Positions 1 to 7,136 of a stretch of 7,907 bases of DNA are shown here, piece after piece. Made by a program: the position numbers and the translations under genes. The notes below the pieces were generated by a model, which did not search any database, was not told where the DNA came from, and was given only the letters and a program-made list of their open reading frames with translations. Location of the stretch: positions 856 through 8,762 of the forward strand of contig DLOX01000122.1 of the NCBI GenBank assembly GCA_002478575.1. Reading direction: 5' to 3'. This DNA comes from Sphingomonadales bacterium UBA7473. GTDB lineage: Bacteria; Pseudomonadota; Alphaproteobacteria; Sphingomonadales; Sphingomonadaceae. Numbering within the stretch: the stretch's first letter is position 1; the number at the start of each line of letters is the position of its first letter.

Positions 1-458
1 GGCCGCCGCCAGGTGCGCTCGCCATGATCAAGTGCATCAATCGCGTCCTGCAGGGTCCAGTCATCGGGAATGCCGAGATCGACTGTCAGCGCATTGGTCT
101 TGCCCTTGGGCAGCACTGCAATCGCGGGCCAATCATCGCCAAAGATCGCCTCGCCGCAGGTCAGCACGTCGCGCACAGTGCCATCGCCGCCGTTGATGAC
201 CAGCAGATCGATCCCGCGCTCAGCAAATTCGGCCAGCGCGATCGGCAGCTGCGCGCGGGCGCGGGGCTGAGCGATGTGGACATGCGGGCACAGGCCGCAA
301 TCGAAATCGGCGCCCAGATTGCGGTGACTGCGCGGATTATAGATCACCCCGACCGTCGGCGCTTGCCCCAGATCACGCACCCGGCGTGTACGCGCACGCG
401 CGCGCGCCGCGGCATCGGGGCGCGGAGTTTGGGCAAATTCGTAGATCGGCGTTGCCAT
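1..458 (-). CDS. Diacylglycerol kinase-family lipid kinase, N-terminal part (cut by window edge)
   Basis: The frame starts at ATG 458 and runs open through the left edge, giving 152 residues of a longer protein. It carries the signature of the DAGK/YegS/sphingosine-kinase catalytic domain. The strand reading GVIYNPRS (residues 37-44) fits the NPxSG nucleotide-binding loop. INGGDGTVRDVL (88-99) holds the GGDGT motif that binds ATP phosphates. LPKGKTNAL (116-124) corresponds to the P-x-GTxN loop. Family members phosphorylate diacylglycerol or related lipids at the membrane using ATP; the lipid substrate cannot be told from this fragment. Residues 10-28 are an Ala/Arg-rich linker of low complexity. 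An AGGA at 464-467 lies 5 nt before the start. Codons end mostly in G or C, unlike the operon at 836-7823, so this looks like the resident chromosomal flank and not part of that operon. Confidence 0.9.
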   Translation of the reverse strand, partial: MATPIYEFAQTPRPDAAARARARTRRVRDLGQAPTVGVIYNPRSHRNLGADFDCGLCPHVHIAQPRARAQLPIALAEFAERGIDLLVINGGDGTVRDVLTCGEAIFGDDWPAIAVLPKGKTNALTVDLGIPDDWTLQDAIDALDHGERTWRR

Positions 459-835
459 ATTGGTCCTATACTGGTCGAAGAACTAACTTTCTACCGTCAT
501 CTTTTCCGCAAACCGTAACATTTGTGGTTCCCGCAAGTCGGCAATCCGCGCCAAAAAACAAGGGGCGATGCGACGAAGGTGAATTTTCCTGCGGTGAGCG
601 TCTTTCAACCGATTGCGGCAGCGGGCGGGGAGTGCCGACCGCCTAGAGGAGAACGCGCTCGCTCAAGCCTAACCGGAGAGGTTCGGGTCGATGCGTTCCC
701 AAAAACGGGGTCAGCCAAGCCTCAAGTTTATCCCGCTACCGATTGTCCACTGCCGGCCCTCATTAGCTGGCTATCACCCGAAGCACCGATCCAAGCAAAA
801 GCGGACTGCAATGATAAACAGCCGTCGATGCCAGC
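459..835. other. Gene-free stretch between the operon and the lipid kinase gene
   Basis: This 377-nt stretch lies between the stop of the SelO-like gene and the start of the lipid kinase gene. I see no gene here that I can defend. A plus-strand frame stays open from a TTG at 522 to 839, but it has no good start signal and no recognisable motif. A small imperfect hairpin sits at 668-686 (CCTAACC, loop GGAGA, GGTTCGG). No T-run follows it on either side, so it is not a clear intrinsic terminator. The end of the operon transcript and the promoter of the lipid kinase must lie here, but neither stands out. The stretch also holds the shift in base composition between operon and flank. Confidence 0.6.
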
Positions 836-2473
836 TTAGATCATGTTGATGTATTCCGCCTCAAGGCCATCGATGGTTCCGTTGTCGTTCCAAGCCAAGC
901 GGTCCGCCTGGTTCGTATCGTGACCGACTTGCCGACGTGAATGGGGAAGTTCCTTGACCGCGTAAATCTGGCCATCAATTTGTTCGAAAAGGACAAACCA
1001 TTCGGAACCACGAATGGCAAATCCGCGTAAAAACCCATGTTCTGGCTCAAGAAAACTATCGCGCCGTGCACGAACAACCTCACTCTGAATCAAATGCGTG
1101 ATGCCAGAAGCTGCAGCTGGCCGCGATAGATCAAGCTGGCTTAGAATGCTATGGATCCGAAGCCTTAGGTGCTCCCGTGACAATTCTGGACGTGATAGAC
1201 ACCTTGTTTTCATCCGTTCTGCGATTGGTTCGCTCGATACAAATGTTCGGAGCTCGTCCCCAATTGCACGAAATTCCCGATATTGTGTCGGGATATCGTC
1301 ACTCCAAAATTTCATGAAGTTCCAAACGGATAAGTAATCGCTTAGTGAAATCTCCAGAGAAAACTGGCGCTGATTTGATCTTATCAGGCGCTCGGAAGCT
1401 AGTGATAGCCTTCTCACGCCGCTGGCATCCGATAGAAGGCGGTATATCGTTGCCCGTCTGAACCCTGCTAACCTCAGCACTTCTATCCCAATCGTGAGAT
1501 AGTACCTCTCCGAGCATTCCTGAATGATGGCGGCAACATCATCCTCTGATAGCCTGATTGGCAGCCCATCTTCGAAACTAAGTTCCTCAAAAAACGATAA
1601 TGCAAATTGAATAAGCTGCTGTAGTTCATATCCATTTTCAGGAGAGCCCTGACACACGACTGACGCCCTCCAATCAGGGACCGAGGACGTCGCGCCGAAA
1701 TCCAACAGACGCCCATCGAAACTCAGGTTGGAGGTTGACAGCGGCCCCTGCGAAAGTCGCCACGCATAGAGATAGGCGCATTGCTCAGCCCACCTTGCCC
1801 AGATGCTTCTGATAGATTCTGCAAATGGCGATTCGCCGAGCGCCGCAACCATGAATTCAAGATTCTGTGATCTGCGCCGGGCATCTGGTGCACCAACCAA
1901 TTCTGGCTTGCCGGTAAAATGAATGGCGCGTTGAAAGTGAGCAGGCCTTACAAACAGCTCACGGAACAGCAGCACACACCGGTCCTTTGCAACCCAATTG
2001 TGGGAGTTGGGATCGGGAGGCCAGATGCGGTCTTCGCAAACGTCAACAATCGCACTGGTCTTTATGGCGCCCCATGGGGCTTCCATCGCAAGAACCTCAG
2101 CGAAGATGGTTTCCCGGATAGCTTCCTCCAGATAAGCGTTCCCGCTCGCGTGGTCCTTCAACGTTGTAGCCCCGATCAACGGGGTCGCGCCGATGCCCTT
2201 GATGTACCAGTTGCCGACAATCCCTGCACGGCCGCTGCCCCCGTTCCCGCCGAGCCCGCTACCACCATAGCGGTCAACCCAACCTGCATTGCTTCCCCCT
2301 GGATCAATCATCATTGCGGAGCGGAGGATCGACTCCTTATCTGCACCTGGCCGTTCGCACCAAAGTAGCTTGGCTCGTTGAACAGGAGACAGGCGTATCT
2401 GCACCGATGCCGTGTCATTTGCGAGCATTCTGCCTGCAAACGTGCAGACGTCGCTTTGGCCATTGGTCGTCAC
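836..2473 (-). CDS. SelO-fold nucleotidyltransferase-like protein, possible MchC/MceJ-type maturation enzyme
   Basis: The first 270 of its 545 residues follow the SelO (YdiU) protein AMPylase pattern block by block. A Gly-rich run ending GGSGRA (78-83) stands where SelO has GxxGQLGDGRA. WYIKGIGATPL (89-99) matches ELQLKGAGxTPYSR. EEAIRETIFAEVL (116-128) matches the SIREFxxSEAM helix. FRELFVRPAHFQ (170-181) matches RVAxSHIRxGHFE. PLSTSNLSFDGRLLDFG (244-260) matches the GVxNTDNMSIxGxTIDYG block. Equivalents of the SelO lysine, glutamate, two arginines, metal-binding asparagine and aspartate are K92, E121, R171, R176, N249 and D258. The SelO catalytic Asp before the Asn is Ser248 here. The C-terminal half is not recognised and has no selenocysteine tail. 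I chose GTG 2473 (GAGG at 2478-2481) because its GTGA overlaps the upstream stop by 4 nt; GTG 2485 would add 4 residues. No signal peptide, so cytoplasmic. Likely role, inferred: ATP-dependent activation or nucleotidylation working with the HlyC-like partner. Confidence 0.72.
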   Translation of the reverse strand: MTTNGQSDVCTFAGRMLANDTASVQIRLSPVQRAKLLWCERPGADKESILRSAMMIDPGGSNAGWVDRYGGSGLGGNGGSGRAGIVGNWYIKGIGATPLIGATTLKDHASGNAYLEEAIRETIFAEVLAMEAPWGAIKTSAIVDVCEDRIWPPDPNSHNWVAKDRCVLLFRELFVRPAHFQRAIHFTGKPELVGAPDARRRSQNLEFMVAALGESPFAESIRSIWARWAEQCAYLYAWRLSQGPLSTSNLSFDGRLLDFGATSSVPDWRASVVCQGSPENGYELQQLIQFALSFFEELSFEDGLPIRLSEDDVAAIIQECSERYYLTIGIEVLRLAGFRRATIYRLLSDASGVRRLSLASERLIRSNQRQFSLEISLSDYLSVWNFMKFWSDDIPTQYREFRAIGDELRTFVSSEPIAERMKTRCLSRPELSREHLRLRIHSILSQLDLSRPAAASGITHLIQSEVVRARRDSFLEPEHGFLRGFAIRGSEWFVLFEQIDGQIYAVKELPHSRRQVGHDTNQADRLAWNDNGTIDGLEAEYINMI

Positions 2474-3381
2474 GATACCTCGCACCTGCGGTCGGACACG
2501 AACGCCTGTTTGAGGATGTCGCTCAAAAGCCTATCAAAAGCATCACCATCCCCGAATGCATCAATGATGACGATTTGAGATCCACTTGACCAATCTTCAG
2601 CCCGCAAATCCCTTTCGCCCGATGACCGCCATCGCTTCAGCGCCTCTTCGCTCATTGCGGCCCAGCTGACGAACGTCACCGTGTCACCGCTCCGCACAAG
2701 AATGCACTGGCGTAGAGAATAAGGGTTGATGAACCGCTTGTGCAGCGCCGCAAGATTTTGCCGACACGATCCGAACCGATGATAAGCGTCGAGGTAGTCG
2801 AAATAGGCCTTGGTCATCGGCCATGAGCGTCGAGCAACCAGAAACCGGCAGTCCTGATCTGCAACATCCAAGGCAAGCGATTTCTTTGTGCGCCGCCCGT
2901 TTATTTCGATTTTCAGAAGGCGCGGCATGCCACTTTTATTGCGGCGAAAGCCATAGATTCGTTCAGAGAATTCCGCTGCAATTTCATAAACTTTGTGGCA
3001 AATCGGCCATATATGGCCATGCGAAACTCCCATTTCGTAGACCCAGCAAGCCGGGCGATCGAAATCGGCCAGCCCTTTTTGGTCGCATAAATCCAGAATC
3101 TCGCGGGCTACACTTGCTCGACCTTCAACCTTTCCAAGTACAGCATAGCCCCTTGAACTTCCATGAGGATCGAAGAACACATGCAGCTTGCCGTCTGAGT
3201 GATGACGTCTCAATCCATTCCAAAGAGGCTCAAACTCTATTTCGGTCGCCAAAGAGCCAAAAGACAGCGCCTGAATAACAGTGCCTACTCGCAGTCGTTC
3301 TGCATCAATTCCTCTCGTATCGCCAACCGTACAATCCGGGAGTTTCGTCATCACGTCCGTAGCTTCGTAAAGGCGGTGCAA
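2470..3381 (-). CDS. Tandem HlyC-like (toxin-activating) acyltransferase protein, possible MchD/MceI-type
   Basis: Two copies of an HlyC-like GNAT-type acyltransferase fold appear in 303 residues; HlyC itself has one, in about 170. The second copy (about 190-303) is the better one. AALHKRF (211-217) aligns with HlyC SPLHRNW, putting H214 at the catalytic His. VTFVSWAAMS (235-244) aligns with VAYCSWANLS, AEDWSSG (261-267) with AEDWTSG, and IIDAFGDGDAF (272-282) with FIDWIAPFGDN, putting D278 at the catalytic Asp. The first copy (about 33-165) keeps the layout (FEPLW, then WVYEMGVSHGH) but has Trp54 and His123 at those two positions, so it is probably inactive. HlyC moves acyl chains from acyl-ACP to lysines of RTX toxins; no RTX toxin is present here. 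TTG 3381 is chosen because GGAGAGAG (3385-3392) sits before it. ATG 3351 (293 residues, weak ribosome site) and TTG 3441 (323 residues) are alternatives. It overlaps the SelO-like gene by 4 nt. Confidence 0.75.
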   Translation of the reverse strand: MHRLYEATDVMTKLPDCTVGDTRGIDAERLRVGTVIQALSFGSLATEIEFEPLWNGLRRHHSDGKLHVFFDPHGSSRGYAVLGKVEGRASVAREILDLCDQKGLADFDRPACWVYEMGVSHGHIWPICHKVYEIAAEFSERIYGFRRNKSGMPRLLKIEINGRRTKKSLALDVADQDCRFLVARRSWPMTKAYFDYLDAYHRFGSCRQNLAALHKRFINPYSLRQCILVRSGDTVTFVSWAAMSEEALKRWRSSGERDLRAEDWSSGSQIVIIDAFGDGDAFDRLLSDILKQAFVSDRRCEVS

Positions 3382-3573
3382 GATCTCTCTCCAGTGACAT
3401 TGGCTAATCGATAGTGATTGGCCACTGCCCAATGGCCGCAATTAGAATCCAGCGAGGCTTATACGCACCCAGATTGCGTAGCTCACGTGTATGTGATCAA
3501 TCTGAATCCAGGATACCTTGCCAGATCGGAACCGGCATCACGCGGGTTCAGCTGCCTTGATTGCAGAAAGGCA
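3382..3573. other. 192-nt gap inside the operon
   Basis: This is the only large gap between the five minus-strand genes; the other junctions are 45 nt, 32 nt and a 4-nt overlap. It holds a possible minus-strand promoter (3458-3486), a CACGTG palindrome at 3484-3489 and a short inverted repeat, TGGCC/GGCCA, around 3420-3437. Only very short minus-strand frames are open in it (13-14 codons), and I do not count these as genes. If the HlyC-like gene really begins at TTG 3441, part of this stretch is coding. Confidence 0.5.
3458..3486 (-). promoter_or_regulatory. Possible sigma70-type promoter for the HlyC-like/SelO-like pair
   Basis: On the minus strand a TATAAG hexamer (3458-3463, 5 of 6 to TATAAT) lies 17 nt downstream of GTGAGC (3481-3486), which shares only TGA with TTGACA. 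The spacing is ideal and the position suits a transcript beginning near 3450, ahead of the start at 3381. The -35 element is weak, so this is a suggestion only. Confidence 0.22.
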
Positions 3574-4224
3574 CTACTCGGCAAACTCGAATTGGACTTG
3601 GTCACTCAGTGGCGCCTCCTCCATCGCTGCACTGGAGTGTTGACCTTCGGCCTCGACCCAATGAAAGAAAATATGCGCGGACCAGGCATTTGGATTGCCA
3701 TGCATCCTTCCATGAGCTGCGTCGATGCCGCGATACATAACGCCGTCTCCTGGTCGCATCAGAAGCTCGGTATATTTTCGCCCCTCAAAGTCGTGTGACA
3801 TTGGATAGAACTCGTCATGAAGGTCAGAACCGACATGGAAGGGCCAAGTGAGCCCATCACTGTAAGCAACGGTGAAGGTCAAGCTATGCTCGCAGGCTGG
3901 TCGGTCTCGGTGAATTTTGCAAATGTCACCTTTTCGATACACACGGAAAAAGCAATATGTTGGCAGCAGCTTCACCTTAATCATCTTTTCCATAATTGGA
4001 GTGAGACCCCATAAGAGAAACTTGAGCGGGGTATATCTTGGCCCATAGATTTCGAATGAAGGTCGGATCAAGACAGGCGCGTACTCAGCCTGATCATCTA
4101 TACTCAATCTGTCTGGTGCCAGATCTTTTTGTATATCATATAATAATCCCTTGATAACTCGCTCGTCGAGGAGTCCCTTGATCAACGCATGACCGTTTTC
4201 AGCATAGTCACCATAAACACGCAT
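3574..4224 (-). CDS. 2OG-Fe(II) oxygenase-like protein with HRD iron motif
   Basis: This 216-residue protein has no signal peptide or membrane segment. YCFFRVYRKGDICKIHRDRP (90-109) contains the strand with an H-x-D iron motif at H105 and D107. LLMRPGDGVMYRGIDAAHGR (154-173) supplies the second His, H171, on a strand followed by AHIFFHWV (183-190). The MRPGDGVMYRG...HxR...FFHWV arrangement is what I know from a group of small bacterial 2OG-Fe(II) oxygenase-like proteins. No Arg or Lys sits about ten residues after H171 as in prolyl hydroxylases; R173 or another residue may bind 2-oxoglutarate. Such enzymes use O2, Fe(II) and 2-oxoglutarate to hydroxylate peptides, amino acids or small molecules. 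The substrate is unknown. It starts at ATG 4224 with GGAG nine nt upstream, 32 nt after the peptidase gene, so the two are probably co-transcribed. Confidence 0.72.
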   Translation of the reverse strand: MRVYGDYAENGHALIKGLLDERVIKGLLYDIQKDLAPDRLSIDDQAEYAPVLIRPSFEIYGPRYTPLKFLLWGLTPIMEKMIKVKLLPTYCFFRVYRKGDICKIHRDRPACEHSLTFTVAYSDGLTWPFHVGSDLHDEFYPMSHDFEGRKYTELLMRPGDGVMYRGIDAAHGRMHGNPNAWSAHIFFHWVEAEGQHSSAAMEEAPLSDQVQFEFAE

Positions 4225-4256
4225 CAGTCGGCTCTCCGATAGGTCAAAATTGTTGA

Positions 4257-7091
4257 TTATTCAGTTGTTTCGAAAACAGGTGTTTGGAATGTGTCCCGAG
4301 CCAATGCCTTGATTTCATCGGCCTGTATGGTCTTCAATTCCTCTTCCGCACGTCGCCACCATTCCATCGCGTTTGGTCGGGTGAGGTGTTGAGCTGCGAA
4401 AAATGCCCAAATGCGATCTTCGTTATAAGAAGCGCGCAACCCGTCGATGGATAATGAACGCATGGTTTCGAGCAGATCCTGGCGTGGCCCATTGGTCGCC
4501 AACTCTCTGGCGATGCGTTCTATGTCATCCTGAACCTTGCCTTTGGAAGGCGAGGGTGTGGTCACAGCGACAGCCATGACCGGGGTTCCGCCAAGCCACC
4601 GAAGCTCGACACGCTGCGCTCTCGGCGCGTAGCTCTCACCCTTTTCGCTGAGAGCTTCGTACACCATGCGCGCGAAGAGCGCCGAAAACAGATCCTGGAC
4701 AGCTCTTTCATGAGCGTCTTTTGGCTGCTCCATAGCCCAGGCCAGGCCGACCACGTCTTGGTTGGCAGCGGTGAGCTGAGCCACCATCGGCTTCCCAATG
4801 TCGCTTCGCGATGGCCTGGATCCGTACAAGCCTCCGGTGCTCCACTTGCGATCCTGCGATCCGAACGTGCTCGCAAAGAGTGAGATCAATTGGTCCTCGT
4901 CAATGTTTCCGGCCACTGCGAGTTCGAGACCACCTTCGGACAATATGCGGCCAAGGACTTTCGCAGCGCGGGCCATGTTCGCAGTGGCAAGGCACCGCTT
5001 CTGCAGTTCCGCACCAACCCCATCTTTGCTCGGCTCGAATTGGCCATCGAGCGATAGCAGTAGAGATCGAAAAGGATCGAAGGGGGCGGCTGCTATGCTT
5101 TGTTCCCAGCGCCCGATGGCAACCGCTTCTGCCTTTGGGTTGAACCCCGGCGATGCGATAACTTCATATAATTCACCAAGTGCCTGACTGACATCTTCGC
5201 GCCGCGACGAAGCGCTTGCAGTCAGTGAGGTCGCGTCGATCTCGAACCCGCCGAAGTAAATCTCAGACCCCCATCGGGCTTCGCGCAGTTCCCGCTCTGA
5301 ATTCAATTTAGACCCGCCCGCAGTGAGGAAAAATGGCAGGGCCAAAGCCTCGCATTGGGTTAGAATCGCGGACTTCGGACTTAGAGATATGTTAAGTGCC
5401 AATTCGACGAACTTGCCATCGTGTGGGCGGCGGATCATCCGTAGCGACGCCCCGTTATCGAAGCGGACGGCACGTATTCCCCCCGCGCTGCGATCGTCCA
5501 CAATCCTACCAGCTTCTCGTCGGCCTCGTGGACGATCGCGGTCCGAGCCTGTTTGCAGCTTGTCGGACGTGATGGGAGCGTCAAGCGTCGCCTTGATCAA
5601 ATCGGAAATGTCAGAGGATGTCGGTACAGTGTCGGGTTGGCCAATCCCTTCAAGCCTGTAGTTCATCTTGGCGTTTGCCGCATTGCTCAACCAGAACCGA
5701 TTCAGATCTTCTAGTTGAAGGTTATCAAGAAAGTCATGGGCAGACGTAACATTTTGCTCCTGCGGCGACTTTCGCGCATCAAAAAAAATCAAATCACGCT
5801 GAGTTTTCTCAGCCCAATAAGAATTGGTGCGTAAATAAGCATCTTGCCTCTCATCACTGATCTGGCGAAGAACGATTTGCTTCGCGGTCTGGAACTCATG
5901 CGGAGAAAAAGAGGAACCTCTTGCCCGCGCTGCTTGCAGCGAAAGGAGATTCAACGCGTGCTTCCAATCATTTCCTAAGGGCTCGATCTGCCAAATAAAG
6001 GCACGTTTGCCCGACAAGGTCTGTTCGGTCGTGAACGAAGCGCCCGCAATGTTCGCATCAAGTGAACTGAGATCAAGTCGATGTGCAAGAACCTGATAAG
6101 TGAGCCTTTCAAGGATGTCGCGATCGGCTGCAGTCGAACCGGCGGGCGAAATAGGCGAGGGTCGCCAATCGGCCACGAGGCCGACAATCGCTGCAGCTGG
6201 GCTTCCATAGGATGGGTCTACGCTAATGCTGTATGGGGAAGCGCTCGGCTCAGCCGAGAGCGCAGCGGAGTTCTCCCCCGGAAAGCTTAGGTCCGCCGGA
6301 ATGCCTTGGTCCGGTCGCCACTGTCCGAAGGTTTGTTCGAGAACCGCATCAACACCGAGATCAGCGACATCGCCGACGATCACCAGCGTCACGTTCTCCG
6401 GACGGTAAACCTTCCGATAAAGTGCCTCAATGGTCTTGAGGTTCGCTGTCGGCACATCTTTGGAATCGTAACCCCTGGACAAGGCCCATTCAGAGTCGGG
6501 GACGATGGCAAGCCCACGATGGTACAGCCTCTGATCCTGATTGGCCCGGGGTGCCATTTCGTTCGCTACCACGCTCCGCTGCCGATCCACCACAGTTTCG
6601 GAGAACGTCAGCCCATCGACGATCCCCCAGAAATATTTGATGGCGTTTGCGAAAGTGGCCGGATCACGCGTCTGCGTTGTCAAAAAATATTCCGAACCGG
6701 TCGGTGACGTCCAAGCACCCCACTCAGTGACGAGCGTTTCGCTGTCCCGCATTTTCGTGACTTCGCTCGAACTCATCTTCCCATTGGCATCGACTGACAG
6801 ATGCTCAATGAGGTGGACCAATCCACTTTCGCCTTCCGATTCAGCTTGCCAGCCGCCCTCGACCCGCATGCGGATCGCTATATGGTCGCTGTCGTTGAAT
6901 GCACCGCTTTTGCGATCCACGACCACATAGCGCACCCCGTTTGCGAGAACCCCTTGTCGGGTGATTGGCGTCCGCTCTTTGGATTCCTGCGTCCCATCAG
7001 AATTGGATGCGAGCGACTGATGACTTGCAAGTGGCAGGATGCACACAATCAGCGCAAGATAGACGAACAATCGCCGCAGCATGTCCGACAT
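4257..7091 (-). CDS. Exported M16 (insulinase/pitrilysin family) zinc metallopeptidase
   Basis: This is a full-length two-half M16 peptidase of 944 residues. Residues 1-28 look like a Sec signal peptide: MSDMLRRL, a hydrophobic core to about residue 22, then a likely cut after QSLA, so it should act in the periplasm or outside. The inverted zinc motif is HLIEH (H93, E96, H97), in the usual context SGLVHLIEHL. VVDRQRSVVANEM follows, with E178 the probable third zinc ligand, so the N-terminal half should be active. YRPENVTLVIVGD (229-241) is a standard M16 core strand. The second half begins near AVRFDNGASL (541-550) and has no HxxEH, as usual for the inactive half; GLELAVAGNIDED is its matching core. 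AGGAGG (7099-7104) lies 7 nt before ATG 7091. Placed between two oxygenase genes, it may trim an exported, modified peptide. A general peptide-degrading role is the alternative. Confidence 0.9.
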   Translation of the reverse strand: MSDMLRRLFVYLALIVCILPLASHQSLASNSDGTQESKERTPITRQGVLANGVRYVVVDRKSGAFNDSDHIAIRMRVEGGWQAESEGESGLVHLIEHLSVDANGKMSSSEVTKMRDSETLVTEWGAWTSPTGSEYFLTTQTRDPATFANAIKYFWGIVDGLTFSETVVDRQRSVVANEMAPRANQDQRLYHRGLAIVPDSEWALSRGYDSKDVPTANLKTIEALYRKVYRPENVTLVIVGDVADLGVDAVLEQTFGQWRPDQGIPADLSFPGENSAALSAEPSASPYSISVDPSYGSPAAAIVGLVADWRPSPISPAGSTAADRDILERLTYQVLAHRLDLSSLDANIAGASFTTEQTLSGKRAFIWQIEPLGNDWKHALNLLSLQAARARGSSFSPHEFQTAKQIVLRQISDERQDAYLRTNSYWAEKTQRDLIFFDARKSPQEQNVTSAHDFLDNLQLEDLNRFWLSNAANAKMNYRLEGIGQPDTVPTSSDISDLIKATLDAPITSDKLQTGSDRDRPRGRREAGRIVDDRSAGGIRAVRFDNGASLRMIRRPHDGKFVELALNISLSPKSAILTQCEALALPFFLTAGGSKLNSERELREARWGSEIYFGGFEIDATSLTASASSRREDVSQALGELYEVIASPGFNPKAEAVAIGRWEQSIAAAPFDPFRSLLLSLDGQFEPSKDGVGAELQKRCLATANMARAAKVLGRILSEGGLELAVAGNIDEDQLISLFASTFGSQDRKWSTGGLYGSRPSRSDIGKPMVAQLTAANQDVVGLAWAMEQPKDAHERAVQDLFSALFARMVYEALSEKGESYAPRAQRVELRWLGGTPVMAVAVTTPSPSKGKVQDDIERIARELATNGPRQDLLETMRSLSIDGLRASYNEDRIWAFFAAQHLTRPNAMEWWRRAEEELKTIQADEIKALARDTFQTPVFETTE

Positions 7092-7098
7092 TCAGCCG

Positions 7099-7104
7099 CC
7101 TCCT
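7099..7104 (-). promoter_or_regulatory. Strong Shine-Dalgarno (AGGAGG) of the M16 peptidase gene
   Basis: A perfect AGGAGG on the minus strand lies 7 nt before ATG 7091. It supports that start over the in-frame ATG three codons later and suggests strong translation of the peptidase inside the operon. Confidence 0.75.
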
Positions 7105-7136
7105 GCTAACAATACGGAACTACGCAACATCGATCG

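Noticed and set aside
668..686. Hairpin CCTAACC-GGAGA-GGTTCGG considered as operon terminator
   Set aside because: One mismatch in a 7-bp stem and no T-run after it on either strand.
728..763. Minus-strand mini-frame MRAGSGQSVAG after the SelO-like gene, slightly like a Gly/Ser-rich microcin tail
   Set aside because: Eleven codons, no ribosome site before the ATG, and the resemblance is too short to mean anything.
522..839. Plus-strand open frame of 105 codons in the gap beside the SelO-like gene
   Set aside because: It starts with TTG without a ribosome site, shows no motif, signal peptide or leader-core pattern, and its stop falls on the stop of the convergent SelO-like gene. It could be tested as a precursor, but nothing supports it now.
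2470..3381. Reading the HlyC-like protein as an RTX toxin activator
   Set aside because: No RTX toxin, type I secretion genes or nonapeptide repeats are present, and the coupling to a SelO-like gene points to another substrate.
3497..3538. Minus-strand 13-codon frame MPVPIWQGILDSD in the gap before the HlyC-like gene, considered as a precursor peptide
   Set aside because: Too short, with no Shine-Dalgarno sequence and no conserved-looking core; chance frames of this size are expected.
4562..6930. Many overlapping open frames on both strands inside the M16 peptidase gene
   Set aside because: They are out-of-frame shadows of a single intact 944-residue gene with clear family motifs.
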